This document shows, in pieces, positions 41,484 to 51,332 of a stretch of DNA of 64,000 nucleotides (its first letter is position 1; each line of letters starts with the position of its first letter). The DNA is from Arthrobacter echini (GTDB lineage: Bacteria; Actinomycetota; Actinomycetes; Actinomycetales; Micrococcaceae), in contig NZ_SSWH01000008.1 in assembly GCF_004803505.1 (NCBI RefSeq), forward strand, positions 1 through 64,000, given 5' to 3'. Both the position numbers and the translations under genes were made by a program. The notes beneath the pieces are model-generated. The model saw only the letters and a list, made by a program, of their open reading frames with translations. It searched no databases and was not told the origin of the DNA.

Positions 41484-43241
41484 CTACCCCGGGAACGCGG
41501 GGTCGATGACATCGATCTGCTCGTCCACCCAGCTGTTGCCGATACGCCGGTACAGTGTGCTGTCGACCTGCGCGTAGAACATGTCCTCGGCGTCCGTACC
41601 CGCACTGATGCCCAGGACGCCGTCGAGCGTGGCCATGGACTCCCGCTCGCCGTTCAGGTGAAGCACCACGGGCTCCGCTCGCGTCGTCGCCCCGAGAGCG
41701 GAGGCGACGATCGTGCTCTGCCCCGCCCATTTCGCGGTGTCGACGTCGACGTCGACGGGAAGACTCAGCGGCGGCGTCAGGGTCTGGGGGACGCCGTCGG
41801 GGGATCGGGTGATGCCGCTGACGAGCACCTCCGGGGTATCACCGCGCTCGGTGACCACCAGCGCCCGTGCTCCGTCGCGGGAGATCCGCAGCTCCCTGAC
41901 CTCCCGTTCGCCGAGCCAGCTGACGGTCAGCACCGCGGCGTCCTCCTCCGACCCGCCGGGAGGTATCGCGATGACCTCGCCACGGCCGTCCGCGTTCCTG
42001 GCGGTCCAGACCCAGTTCTCGGTGTCGAAGGACGGCTGCGTGAACGCATCGCCGACGGCGATCCTGCGTGCCTCACTGCCCGGGACCGCGATGTAGAGGG
42101 CCTTCCGCGTCACGTTCACGAAGGCATAGGCCTCGCCCGAGACGACGGTCGCCGGGTCTCGCGGTTCGAGGGAGGCCACGGACGGCAGATCCTCGATGGG
42201 GGCGCTCTCCCCGTTGCGCACGGCGACCAGTTCGCCCCCCGCGACGGCGACCTGCACGGTGCCCACGTCGGGTGAGAGCTCGGGGACCACGAGATCCGGT
42301 GCCGGCGGTCCCAGCTCGATGGGCTGGTCCGTGGTCATCTCGACCGAGGTGACGTCGTTGAGGTTCAGCAGATTCACCTGGAGTTGCTGGTTCATCTGCT
42401 GCAGGCTCAGGTTCGTGGCGTTCTCCAGGACCTGCGGCGAAAGCTCCACCGTCGCCGTCCCGGAGGTGATGGGCACCGAGTCCCTGGCCAGGGTCACACC
42501 CTCGGGGAAGGCACTCGTGACGGATCCCTGGAGATAAGGTGCAGGCCCTGCCAGCATGGCCGCCACGACCCGCGCGGTCACTCCCGTGCGCCGGACGAAC
42601 CAGCGTGCGTCGGGCACCCAGTACCGGTAGTCGCTGCTGTAGAAGGAGAGATTGTGGGAGAGCAGCAGATCCTGCGCACTGCTCTGGGCCAGCATGATCC
42701 CGTCCGGGATGTCGTCGATCCGCCATTCGCCGTCCACCTGGACGAGCCGGACACTCATGGCCTCCGTCGCCGGAACCACGGTGTCGGTCCGGACTCCCCT
42801 GGCGTCGACGATTCCCGTGGTCTCGAGCTGGATCCGGTAGACCCCTTCACCCTCCCGCTCCTCCACGCGGGGATCCGACCGGAACAGCACGATCCGCTCC
42901 TCGGGCCGCCAGGTCTCCTGCAGCTCCGGTGTCAGATACTGGCGGGCGACACTGTAGCCATCGCTCGCGCCGGTGCCGGCGGTGATGAAATCCAGGAGGA
43001 TCCGCGCCGGGCTCGCACCGGGCGCCGGACCTTGGGGATCGAACACCAGTCCGACGTCGCCGGACTCGTCGTCGGAGGCGGAGATGACCCCCACCGGACC
43101 CTGCGTCGGGATGGCGGTGCAGCCCGTCAGGACGAGGAGTGCGGCGAGCAGCACACCGATGACACCGCTCCTTCGGGGCGGTGGGATCCTCCCGTCACCC
43201 GGGCCCCGCCGATCAGCCGTCGTCGTGCTACTGCGCTTCAC
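41484..43241 (-). CDS. lpqB: lipoprotein LpqB
   Basis: A 585-residue lipoprotein with a signal peptide ending in the lipobox LTGC (C41), a GerMN-type domain in the first half and a beta-propeller-like second half. LpqB binds the outer part of MtrB and tunes the MtrAB system that controls wall growth and division. The start GTG 43241 follows GGGGGAG, and it overlaps mtrB by 14 bp. Confidence 0.93.
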   Translation of the reverse strand: MKRSSTTTADRRGPGDGRIPPPRRSGVIGVLLAALLVLTGCTAIPTQGPVGVISASDDESGDVGLVFDPQGPAPGASPARILLDFITAGTGASDGYSVARQYLTPELQETWRPEERIVLFRSDPRVEEREGEGVYRIQLETTGIVDARGVRTDTVVPATEAMSVRLVQVDGEWRIDDIPDGIMLAQSSAQDLLLSHNLSFYSSDYRYWVPDARWFVRRTGVTARVVAAMLAGPAPYLQGSVTSAFPEGVTLARDSVPITSGTATVELSPQVLENATNLSLQQMNQQLQVNLLNLNDVTSVEMTTDQPIELGPPAPDLVVPELSPDVGTVQVAVAGGELVAVRNGESAPIEDLPSVASLEPRDPATVVSGEAYAFVNVTRKALYIAVPGSEARRIAVGDAFTQPSFDTENWVWTARNADGRGEVIAIPPGGSEEDAAVLTVSWLGEREVRELRISRDGARALVVTERGDTPEVLVSGITRSPDGVPQTLTPPLSLPVDVDVDTAKWAGQSTIVASALGATTRAEPVVLHLNGERESMATLDGVLGISAGTDAEDMFYAQVDSTLYRRIGNSWVDEQIDVIDPAFPG

Positions 43242-45030
43242 TGTTCTCCCCCACTCCGAGCATCGCAGGTTCTGCCCCGATCGGCGCTTCGGCGTCCACC
43301 GATGAAGCCCTCGCGCCGGGCGGCAGGGCGACGGGCGAGGACGTCAGCTCGATGCCCTGATTCCGCGGCAGGGTCAGGCGGAAGCACGAGCCCTCACCCG
43401 GCATCCCCCATGCCTGCAGCCAGGCCCGGTGCAGGCGGGCGTCCTCGGTGGCGATGGACAGTCCGAGTCCGCTGCCACCGGTGGTCCGGGCCCGGGCGGT
43501 GTCCGCCCGCCAGAATCGGTCGAACACGCGTGAGGCCTGCTCCGGGGTCATGCCGATACCGTGGTCCCGCACGGCGACCGCCACAGCCTCAGAATTGGCA
43601 TCGACAATGATGTCCACGGGCTTCGCCTCGCCGTGCTCGAGCGCATTGACGATCAGATTGCGCAGGATCCTGTCGATCCTCCGGGCATCGGCGTCGACGA
43701 TGCAGCTCGCTTCGGTGGAGCTGATCCTCACCTCCGAGCCGAGGCGTTCGGCCAGGGGCCGGGCGCCGTCGACGGCGTGGTGCACGAGCTGCACGATGTC
43801 GACGGACTCCGCTTCCAGCGTCGCCGCACCGGCGTCGAACCGGGAGATCTCGAGGAGATCCGCGAGCAGGGCCTGGAAGCGTTCGACCTGGTCGAACAGG
43901 ATCTCCGCGGACCGCTTGTTGATCGGATCGAAGTCCTCCCGGGAGTCGTGCAGTACCTCTGCGGCCATCCGCACCGTGGTCAGCGGCGTCCTCAATTCGT
44001 GGGAGACGTCCGAGACGAAGCGCTGCTGCATCTGCGACAGCTGCGCCAGCTGGTTGATCTGGTCCTGCAGGCTGCCTGCCATGTGGTTGAACGAGACACC
44101 CAGACGGGCCACCTCGTCCTCGCCGCTGACCTCCATGCGCTCCTGCAGCTCCCCTGCCGCGAGCTTCTCGGACACCGACGCCGCATAGCTCACGGGACGG
44201 ACCACGCTGCGCGTGACGTACCAGGCGATCGCGGCGATCATCATCAGGAGGATCAACCCGGAGATCCCCAGCACCCGCTGGATGTAGTCCAGCGTCTCCT
44301 GCATGGTCGACAGATCGTAGTAGACGTAGAGCGCGTACGGGGTCTGTTCCGGCGGAAGTGCCACCTGGGTGCCGAACGCGATGCCCGGGGCATCGATCTC
44401 ACCCCGCTCGGTCACCGGGATCAGGATCGGGGACCAGTAGATGTCCTCGCCGTCCGCCACCGCCGCCTGCAGATCCGCCGGGAGCATGCCCGCCGTCGCC
44501 CCGTTCTGGCTGGACGTCGTCGGTATCACGATCTCCTCGCCCGAGATCGGGGCGAGGATCGCCTGGCGCGGGGAGTCCGTGTCGCTGCCGACGAGGGCGG
44601 TGACGGAGTCGACCACCAGGCGATTGATGGTGTCCCGATCGGTCGCGGAGGAATCGCGGAAGACGGCCTTGTACTCGGTGAGCTGATCCGTGGCCTCGGC
44701 GCTGAACTGGTCGAAGCGCTGGTCGTAGAGCGCCGCGGCGATCTGGGTGGACAGGAACCCGCCCACCGCGACCGACGCCGCCGAGGTCAGCAGCACCGTG
44801 GCCACGACCGTACGGAACTGCAACGACCGGCGCCAGTGGGCCGCAACCCTCCGCAGGACCCGCTTCAGCCTCACGGAGGCGTCGTCGATCCGCTGCCTCG
44901 TGGCGCGCGCGGCAACACCACCAGCAGCAGAAGCATCCCCCGGAGCAGCTGCCGGTGGTGGTGCGGCGACCTGCGAGGGCGCGGCGCCGCCGTCCAGGTC
45001 AGCCCTGACCGGCCCGGTACCCGACACCAC
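43228..45030 (-). CDS. mtrB: sensor histidine kinase MtrB
   Basis: A membrane histidine kinase of 600 residues. Helices lie near 73-95 and 253-272, flanking an outside sensor domain; then come HAMP, HisKA with DVSHELRTPL (H344), and HATPase with GGSGLGLSIA. The Pro/Ala-rich first 60 residues are cytoplasmic. Starts at GTG 45030 or the adjacent GTG 45027 cannot be separated; either overlaps mtrA by about 30 bp. It phosphorylates MtrA. Confidence 0.95.
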   Translation of the reverse strand: MVSGTGPVRADLDGGAAPSQVAAPPPAAAPGDASAAGGVAARATRQRIDDASVRLKRVLRRVAAHWRRSLQFRTVVATVLLTSAASVAVGGFLSTQIAAALYDQRFDQFSAEATDQLTEYKAVFRDSSATDRDTINRLVVDSVTALVGSDTDSPRQAILAPISGEEIVIPTTSSQNGATAGMLPADLQAAVADGEDIYWSPILIPVTERGEIDAPGIAFGTQVALPPEQTPYALYVYYDLSTMQETLDYIQRVLGISGLILLMMIAAIAWYVTRSVVRPVSYAASVSEKLAAGELQERMEVSGEDEVARLGVSFNHMAGSLQDQINQLAQLSQMQQRFVSDVSHELRTPLTTVRMAAEVLHDSREDFDPINKRSAEILFDQVERFQALLADLLEISRFDAGAATLEAESVDIVQLVHHAVDGARPLAERLGSEVRISSTEASCIVDADARRIDRILRNLIVNALEHGEAKPVDIIVDANSEAVAVAVRDHGIGMTPEQASRVFDRFWRADTARARTTGGSGLGLSIATEDARLHRAWLQAWGMPGEGSCFRLTLPRNQGIELTSSPVALPPGARASSVDAEAPIGAEPAMLGVGENSEAQ

Positions 45031-45676
45031 GCACCGTCAGGACGATCTCGGGCGCCTCGGGGTCACGCTCGATCTTCGACCGCAGGCGCTGCACATGGAC
45101 GTTCACGAGCCGGGTATCGGCGGCATGCCGGTACCCCCACACCTGTTCGAGGAGCAGCTCGCGGGTGAAGACCTTCCAGGGTTCGCGGGCCAGGGCGACC
45201 AGCAGGTCGAACTCCAGCGGCGTGAGCGAGATCCGCTCTCCCGCACGGGTGACCTCGTGACCGGCGACGTCGATGCTCACATCCCTGATGCGCACCGTCT
45301 CGGGCGCCTTCGACTCGGTCGGCCGCAGCCGTGCCCGCACGCGGGCGACGAGCTCGGCGGGTTTGAAGGGTTTGGGCACGTAGTCGTCCGCGCCCGATTC
45401 GAGACCCCGGACGACGTCGGACGTGTCCGACTTCGCCGTCAGCATCACGATCGGCACGTCGGACTCGGCGCGGATGCGGCGACACACCTCGATCCCGTCC
45501 ATCCCCGGCAGCATCAGGTCGAGCAGGACGATGTCCGGGTTGCTCGAACGGAAGATCTCCAGTGCAGCCGAGCCATCCGAACAGAACACCGGGTCGAAGC
45601 CGTCGTTGCGGAGAACGATGCCGATCATCTCGGACAGGGCTTCGTCGTCATCGACGACCAGTATGCGCGCCTTCAT
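44999..45676 (-). CDS. mtrA: response regulator MtrA
   Basis: An OmpR-type regulator of 225 residues. The receiver has acidic DDD at 9-11, phospho-Asp D53 and the conserved Thr and Lys (LTAKSD); the C-terminal winged helix ends with VHVQRLRSKIERDP. MtrA is an essential regulator in mycobacteria, acting on wall hydrolase, replication and division genes. It is the first gene of mtrA-mtrB-lpqB, and its promoter lies in the 183-bp gap shared with the divergent operon. Confidence 0.97.
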   Translation of the reverse strand: MKARILVVDDDEALSEMIGIVLRNDGFDPVFCSDGSAALEIFRSSNPDIVLLDLMLPGMDGIEVCRRIRAESDVPIVMLTAKSDTSDVVRGLESGADDYVPKPFKPAELVARVRARLRPTESKAPETVRIRDVSIDVAGHEVTRAGERISLTPLEFDLLVALAREPWKVFTRELLLEQVWGYRHAADTRLVNVHVQRLRSKIERDPEAPEIVLTVRGVGYRAGQG

Positions 45677-45859
45677 GCCTCAATAGTGTCGTATCGACGG
45701 GGCAAAGTCCCAACAGCACCGCGCGCGGTGGTACGGGGCACACGAGTCATCCGGCGCGCCGGGATCCGGAGGGCACCGCTGCCGGGACGGGGGCTCACGC
45801 CTATGATGCAGGAGGGGACGCGTGCTCCGCCTCCCGCACGATCGACCGAGGGAATGCAC

Positions 45860-47044
45860 ATGAGTGAACCGGACAACGGCCAGCCTGCTCCTTCGCCCTG
45901 GCAGGCTCCGGGCCAGGGCTGGAACCAGCAGGTGCCGCCGGGCGGCGCCGGACCGGCACCCGGAGCACCCGGAGCATCCGGAGCACCCGGACGGTTCAAT
46001 TCTCCGGTCTACCCTCCCGCGCCGATGTACCAGGCACCTCCGAAGCCCGGGGTGATCCCCCTGCGACCGCTGGGTCTGGGTGAGCTCCTCGACGGCGCGT
46101 TCCAGGCCTGCCGCAGGAATCCCCTGGCCACCTTCGGGGTCGCGATCCTCCTGGAGGCGATCGTCGCCGTCGTCGTCATCGTGCTGTTCGGCAGCCTCGG
46201 TTCCTCCCTGGATGTCCTCGATACGGCCGACCCGAGCACCGAGAGCGTCATCGGTGCTCTGGCCACCGTGGGTGCGGTGACCTCCGTCTGGGGAATCGTC
46301 TCCGCCGCGGCCCTGCTGTTCCTGCAGGGAATCCTGGTCATCCCGGTCTCCCGCGCCATCGTCAACCAGAAGACCTCCTTCGGCCAGGCCTGGCGTCTGT
46401 CCCGGCCGCGCCTGCTGCCGCTGCTCGGCTTCGGCCTGCTCACCTTCGCAGCGACCGGTATCGGCCTGCTCCTGCTCGTGGGGATCGTCGTCCTGGCGAT
46501 CACGGGGCTCGGTACCGATTCGGCGCTGATCATCGTGCCCCTGACGCTCGGCGCGACCGTGGTCCTCGTCTGGGTGAGCATGAAGCTCGTCGTCGCGCCG
46601 GCCGCCCTGATGCTCGAGGGCACCGGACCCTGGACGTCCATCAAGCGCTCGTGGGTGCTGACGCGCGGCAACTGGTGGCGGACCTTCGGCATCGTGCTGC
46701 TGATGAGCGTGATCGTCTCGGTCATCAGCTCCGTCATCGCCACCCCGCTCACGTTCGCCGTCGGCCTGCTGATCGGCTTCACCTCCGACCCGGGCGCCGC
46801 GCCGGACGCGCTGGACTCCCTTCCCCTCCTTGCCGCGACGCAGGCCGTCACCGCCCTCTTCACCGCGGTCGGGTACGCGTTCCAGGCAGGTGTGACCGCG
46901 CTGCTCTATGTCGATCTGCGCATCAGGAGGGAAGGGTTCGACGTCGTCCTGATGCGCGAGCACGAGAGCGCGGGCGCCACGCCGACGGATGTCATCCCGG
47001 GTGGCACGGCCTCGTTCGGACACCAGCCGCAGGACCCGATGTGA
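45860..47044 (+). CDS. multi-pass membrane protein, DUF7847/GDPD-membrane-domain-like
   Basis: A 394-residue protein with a Pro/Gly-rich cytoplasmic N-terminus (1-65) and six or seven membrane helices. It carries the family phrase LGELLDGAFQACRRNPLA before the first helix. Related proteins are annotated as glycerophosphoryl diester phosphodiesterase membrane-domain proteins, but no catalytic domain is present. The start ATG 45860 follows GAGGGA. It heads a plus-strand operon with the DUF4129, DUF4350, moxR and DUF58 genes. Confidence 0.75.
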   Translation: MSEPDNGQPAPSPWQAPGQGWNQQVPPGGAGPAPGAPGASGAPGRFNSPVYPPAPMYQAPPKPGVIPLRPLGLGELLDGAFQACRRNPLATFGVAILLEAIVAVVVIVLFGSLGSSLDVLDTADPSTESVIGALATVGAVTSVWGIVSAAALLFLQGILVIPVSRAIVNQKTSFGQAWRLSRPRLLPLLGFGLLTFAATGIGLLLLVGIVVLAITGLGTDSALIIVPLTLGATVVLVWVSMKLVVAPAALMLEGTGPWTSIKRSWVLTRGNWWRTFGIVLLMSVIVSVISSVIATPLTFAVGLLIGFTSDPGAAPDALDSLPLLAATQAVTALFTAVGYAFQAGVTALLYVDLRIRREGFDVVLMREHESAGATPTDVIPGGTASFGHQPQDPM

Positions 47045-47087
47045 CCGTCGCCCGAGCGGAGCCACCCACCGCAGCGCCGGGAAGGAC

Positions 47088-47747
47088 GTGAGCATCACAG
47101 CTCTCGTCTCCCCGGTACCCGATGCCGACGAGGCGCGCCGGATACTCGAGGAGGAGCTCTCGAAATCCGTCTACGTGGAGGCCCGGCCGAATCTGCTCGA
47201 ACGGATCATCTCCGACATCCTGCGCGCCGCCGGGCGGTTCATCGACGGTCTCGGGGGCCTCGGGCCGGGAGCGGGAACGCTCGTCCTGGCTCTCGGAGCA
47301 GCAGTCGTCGTCGTCCTCGCCATCGTCCTGACCAGGCCGCGCTCCACCGCACGGGGCCCGCGCCGGGAACAGGGGGTGTTCGACGGCGGAGCACGGCTCT
47401 CAGCGGCCGACCACCGGAACCGGTCCTCGGTCCTCGCGGCGGACGGCGACTGGAACGGCGCCCTTGCCGAACTCCTGAGGGCCATCATCCGGTCGGCGGA
47501 GGAACGGGTCCTGCTGGACGAGCAGCCGGGCAGGACGGCGTCGGAGGCAGCGGTGCAGCTCGGCGGGGTCTTCCCCTCGGCAGCGGCCGAGATCTCCTGG
47601 CTCGCGGAGCTGTTCAACGAGACCCGTTACGGGCGCGGCGCCGCCTCGCACGCGCAGTACGAGCGGGTGGCGGCCCTGGAGGCCCGGCTCTCCGCCGCGC
47701 AGCCGGCACGCACCGGACCCCCCGCGACACCGGCGGCGCCGCGATGA
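47088..47747 (+). CDS. DUF4129 domain protein
   Basis: A 219-residue protein with one membrane helix (about 60-80) and a C-terminal DUF4129 domain with the mark LFNETRYGRGAASHAQYERV. The family occurs beside moxR and DUF58 genes and is often fused to transglutaminase proteins; no transglutaminase gene is present here. I chose GTG 47088, with GGAAGGA just upstream. Its stop overlaps the next start as ATGA. Confidence 0.8.
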   Translation: MSITALVSPVPDADEARRILEEELSKSVYVEARPNLLERIISDILRAAGRFIDGLGGLGPGAGTLVLALGAAVVVVLAIVLTRPRSTARGPRREQGVFDGGARLSAADHRNRSSVLAADGDWNGALAELLRAIIRSAEERVLLDEQPGRTASEAAVQLGGVFPSAAAEISWLAELFNETRYGRGAASHAQYERVAALEARLSAAQPARTGPPATPAAPR

Positions 47748-48991
47748 CCACCGGGAGCAGGCACCCTGCCGCGCAGGTGGCCGCCCGCACCCCGGCGGCC
47801 GGGCCGCGCGGCGGGGGCGAGGTCATGGGCGACGGCAGGAGTGCGCTGGCGACGGTGCGCTCCCGGCTCTGGCGGGCACGTCCGCTGCTGGTGGGCGCGG
47901 TGGTCCTGCTGATCATCGTGGTGCTCACGCTCCTGTCCGGGACCGGGGACGACGACGCGCCCCTGTCTCCCGGCAACGCAGGGCCGGAGGGAGCGCGCGC
48001 CGTGGCCGAGGTCCTCGCTGCACAGGGTGTCGAGATCCGGCGACCCGCATCCTACGAGGAGGCGGATGCGCTCCTCGGGGAGGGGCCGGCCACACTGTTC
48101 CTGAACGATCCGCAGCAGTACCTCAGCGCGACGCAGCTCACCGAACTCGGGACGGCGGCGGATCGCGCGGTGCTGGCCGCACCCGGTGAGCGCCAGTTGA
48201 GCGCTCTGCCGGGCGGGTTCGACCTGGTCGGCCCACTGCCCTTCGACCCGGGCGGCGATGCACCTCCCCCGAGCGCGCAGTGCGAGGACTCCGGTGCCGT
48301 GGCCGCCGGAACCATCACCGCGACCGGCACCGCCTACTCCGGGCCCGTCACCTGCTTCCCGGAAACCATCGAGGACCTCTCCGGCGGCCTGTACGTCACG
48401 AGTGCCGACGGAGCAGTAGCGGTCCTCGGCGCGCCGACCATCCTGGCCAACCGGTCGATCACCGATGAGGGCAACGCCGCCCTCGCCCTTGCGAGCCTGG
48501 GCTCGTCCCCCACGCTCGTCTGGTTCGAGCCCACCGCGGCCGACGTCGTCGCCGTCGGCGAGGGCATCGATCCGCTGACCCTGCTGCCCGGCTGGGTCGA
48601 CGTCCTGCTCGTGTGGCTCCTCGTCTGCGGGATCCTCGCCATGATCTGGCGGGGGCGGAGGATGGGGCCCCTGGCCACGGAGCCGCTGCCCGTCCTGGTC
48701 CACGCAGCGGAGACCGCCGAGGGGCGGGCGCGCCTGTACCAGGACTCCGACGCCGTCGCCCATGCCGCCGCCAATCTCAGGGCGGCCACCCTGGTGCGCC
48801 TCGCCCGGCACCTGCGGCTCGACCGCTCGGCCACCGCTCCCGAGATCCTCGACGCTGCGGCGCGGCAGGGTGGGCGCTCCCGCTCCGAGCTCGCGGAGCG
48901 CCTGCTGGAGAACACACCGACCACGAACCGCGAGCTCGTACCCTGGGCGCAGGAGCTGCTCGACCTCGAGAAGGAGATCACCTCGACATGA
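47744..48991 (+). CDS. DUF4350 domain protein
   Basis: A 415-residue membrane protein with two helices (about 48-66 and 288-305) enclosing an extracytoplasmic DUF4350 domain that resembles a class-I glutamine-amidotransferase-like fold. SPGNAGPEGARAVAEVLAAQGVEI marks the family. A cytoplasmic tail follows. It is coupled to both neighbours by 4-bp ATGA overlaps. Function is unknown, though the family stays with moxR. Confidence 0.8.
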   Translation: MTTGSRHPAAQVAARTPAAGPRGGGEVMGDGRSALATVRSRLWRARPLLVGAVVLLIIVVLTLLSGTGDDDAPLSPGNAGPEGARAVAEVLAAQGVEIRRPASYEEADALLGEGPATLFLNDPQQYLSATQLTELGTAADRAVLAAPGERQLSALPGGFDLVGPLPFDPGGDAPPPSAQCEDSGAVAAGTITATGTAYSGPVTCFPETIEDLSGGLYVTSADGAVAVLGAPTILANRSITDEGNAALALASLGSSPTLVWFEPTAADVVAVGEGIDPLTLLPGWVDVLLVWLLVCGILAMIWRGRRMGPLATEPLPVLVHAAETAEGRARLYQDSDAVAHAAANLRAATLVRLARHLRLDRSATAPEILDAAARQGGRSRSELAERLLENTPTTNRELVPWAQELLDLEKEITST

Positions 48992-49989
48992 ACCACACCG
49001 ACCGCATTCAGGACGCAGCGGATCAGGCGAGCGCGGACGGCGACGCCGCACGGGCCGCCCTCCTGCGGGTACGCGCAGAGGTCGGCAAATCGATCGTGGG
49101 CCAGGATGCCGCCGTGACGGGCCTGCTCATCGGCCTGCTCGCCGGCGGTCACGTCCTGCTCGAGGGCGTCCCGGGCGTCGCCAAGACCCTGCTCGTACGC
49201 ACGCTGGCCACGGCTCTGGAGCTGGAGACCGGGCGCGTGCAGTTCACGCCCGATCTGATGCCCGGTGACATCACGGGCTCGCTGATCTACGAGTCGAAGA
49301 CCTCGGAGTTCACCTTCAGGGAGGGTCCCGTCTTCACGAACATCCTGCTCGCGGACGAGATCAACCGTACCCCGCCGAAGACGCAGGCCTCCCTGCTGGA
49401 GGCGATGGAGGAGAGACAGGTCTCCGTGGACGGTGTCTCCCGGCCCCTGCCATCGCCGTTCATGGTCGCAGCCACGCAGAACCCGGTGGAGTACGAGGGC
49501 ACCTATCCCCTGCCCGAGGCCCAGCTCGACCGCTTCCTCCTCAAACTGACCCTCCCGCTCCCCGGGCGCGACGACGAGATCGAGGTGATCCGCCGTCACA
49601 GCGTCGGCTTCGATCCCCGTGATCTCCGGGCTGCGGGGGTGCATGCCGTGGCGGACGCCGCGGATCTCGGGCAGGCCCGGGCTGCCGTGGCAGGTGTGTC
49701 CATCGCCCCGGAGGTGCTCGCGTACATCGTCGACCTGGTCCGCGCCACACGGTCCTCACCGTCCTTCCAGCTCGGTGTCTCGCCGCGCGGCGCCACGGCC
49801 CTGCTGAACACCGCGCGTGCGTGGGCCTGGCTCTCCGGGCGGTCCTTCGTGACGCCCGACGACGTCAAGGCCCTCACCCTGCCCGCCCTGCGGCACCGCG
49901 TGGCACTGAGGCCGGAAGCACAGATGGACGGCGTCGACGCCGACGACGTGCTCGGCAGCATCCTCGCCACCGTCCCCGTGCCACGCTGA
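48988..49989 (+). CDS. moxR: MoxR-family AAA+ ATPase
   Basis: A 333-residue AAA+ chaperone with Walker A GVPGVAKT (60-67), Walker B LLADEINR and sensor-1 ATQNP. MoxR proteins help activate partner complexes, often with VWA or DUF58 proteins, which matches the next gene. The start ATG 48988 overlaps the upstream stop as ATGA and has AAGGAG about 11 bases before it. Confidence 0.93.
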   Translation: MNHTDRIQDAADQASADGDAARAALLRVRAEVGKSIVGQDAAVTGLLIGLLAGGHVLLEGVPGVAKTLLVRTLATALELETGRVQFTPDLMPGDITGSLIYESKTSEFTFREGPVFTNILLADEINRTPPKTQASLLEAMEERQVSVDGVSRPLPSPFMVAATQNPVEYEGTYPLPEAQLDRFLLKLTLPLPGRDDEIEVIRRHSVGFDPRDLRAAGVHAVADAADLGQARAAVAGVSIAPEVLAYIVDLVRATRSSPSFQLGVSPRGATALLNTARAWAWLSGRSFVTPDDVKALTLPALRHRVALRPEAQMDGVDADDVLGSILATVPVPR

Positions 49990-50039
49990 CCCCACCCCGA
50001 ACCGCACATCTACCCACGGCAGCACCCGAAAGGAGCATC

Positions 50040-51332
50040 GTGGTCATCACCGGCCGCCTCGTCCTGCTGGCGCTGCTCGGCGTCGTGCCCGTCATCGCGT
50101 ATCCGGGTACCACCTCGATCCTGCTCTGGGCGCTGCTGCTGGCCGTGCTGGCAGGGCTCGATCTGGCCCTCGCTGCCTCCCCGCGCCGCCTGGGCATCAG
50201 CCGCACCCTGCCCGAGAGCGTCCGTCTGGGCGAGGACAGCGCGAGCACGCTCGTGCTCCGCAACGACGCGTCCCGGCGCATGCGCGCCACCGTCCGCGAG
50301 GCGTGGCAGCCCTCCGCCGGTGCGCAGGACCCGGAGCAGTCCCTCGACCTGCCCGCCGGCGAGGCCCGCCGCCGGAGCGTGCACCTGCGCCCCGTACGCC
50401 GCGGCATCCTGCGCGTGGACACCATCACCGTCCGCAGCGCCGGCCCGCTCGGTCTCGCGGCGCGGCAGCTCACCGTGGAGGCACCCGGCGTGCTGAGGGT
50501 GCTTCCCCCGTTCAACTCCAGGCGTCACCTGCCCTCGAAGCTGCGCAGACTGCGCGAGCTCGACGGGCGCTCCGCCGTCCAGATCAGGGGTGCCGGCACC
50601 GAGTTCGATTCCCTGCGTGACTACGTCCGCGGCGACGACGTGAGGTCCATCGACTGGCGTGCCACCGCCCGCCGCCGCGACACCGTGGTGCGCACGTGGC
50701 GCCCGGAGCGGGACCGGCACGTCGTCGTCGTGCTCGACACCTCACGCACCTCCGCGGCCCGGATCCTCGACGAGCCGCGGCTGGACACAGGCATCGAGGC
50801 CGCCCTGCTGCTGTCGGTGCTCGCGGAGCGCGGCGGTGACAAGGTGCATTTCCTCGCCTTCGACCGCCGGGTCCGCGCACGGGTGGACTCCACGGCCAAG
50901 GGCAATCTGCTCGGGTCCCTCGTGAGCGCCATGGCCCCGCTGGAGCCGGAGCTGATCGAGGCGGACTTCTCGCGTGTTGCCGCGCAGGTACGGGCAGCCT
51001 CCGCGCACCGGTCCCTGGTGGTCCTGCTGACGGCGCTCGACGCCGGTGCCGTGGAGGAGGGGCTGCTGCCGGCGCTTCCCAGCCTCACCGAGCGCCACGT
51101 CGTCGTCGTCGCCTCCGTTCGCGATCCGCAGCTGGAGGACCTGCGTGCCGACAGGTCCACGGCGTCGGCCACCTTCCGTGCCGCCGCCGCCGAACGCGCA
51201 CTACTGGACCGCGCCGCCATCACGGCGCAGATCCGGCTCCTCGGCGCCGAGGTCGTGGACGCAGTGCCTGCGGAGCTGCCGCCCAGGCTCGCCGATGCCT
51301 ACATCCGGCTTAAGGCCGCGGGCCGGTTGTGA
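50040..51332 (+). CDS. DUF58 domain protein
   Basis: A 430-residue protein with two N-terminal membrane helices (5-50) and a DUF58 core beginning GAGTEFDSLRDYVRGDDVRSIDW, followed by a VWA-like fold (VVVLDTSRTS) with a partial metal site. It is the usual partner of MoxR. The start is GTG 50040, with AAAGGAG 5 bases upstream. The phosphotransferase remnant begins at its stop. Confidence 0.88.
   Translation: MVITGRLVLLALLGVVPVIAYPGTTSILLWALLLAVLAGLDLALAASPRRLGISRTLPESVRLGEDSASTLVLRNDASRRMRATVREAWQPSAGAQDPEQSLDLPAGEARRRSVHLRPVRRGILRVDTITVRSAGPLGLAARQLTVEAPGVLRVLPPFNSRRHLPSKLRRLRELDGRSAVQIRGAGTEFDSLRDYVRGDDVRSIDWRATARRRDTVVRTWRPERDRHVVVVLDTSRTSAARILDEPRLDTGIEAALLLSVLAERGGDKVHFLAFDRRVRARVDSTAKGNLLGSLVSAMAPLEPELIEADFSRVAAQVRAASAHRSLVVLLTALDAGAVEEGLLPALPSLTERHVVVVASVRDPQLEDLRADRSTASATFRAAAAERALLDRAAITAQIRLLGAEVVDAVPAELPPRLADAYIRLKAAGRL

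Noticed and set aside
45680-47098. 472-codon minus-strand open frame
   Set aside because: Antisense of the membrane protein at 45860; the product is Asp/Gly/Arg-rich with no domain.
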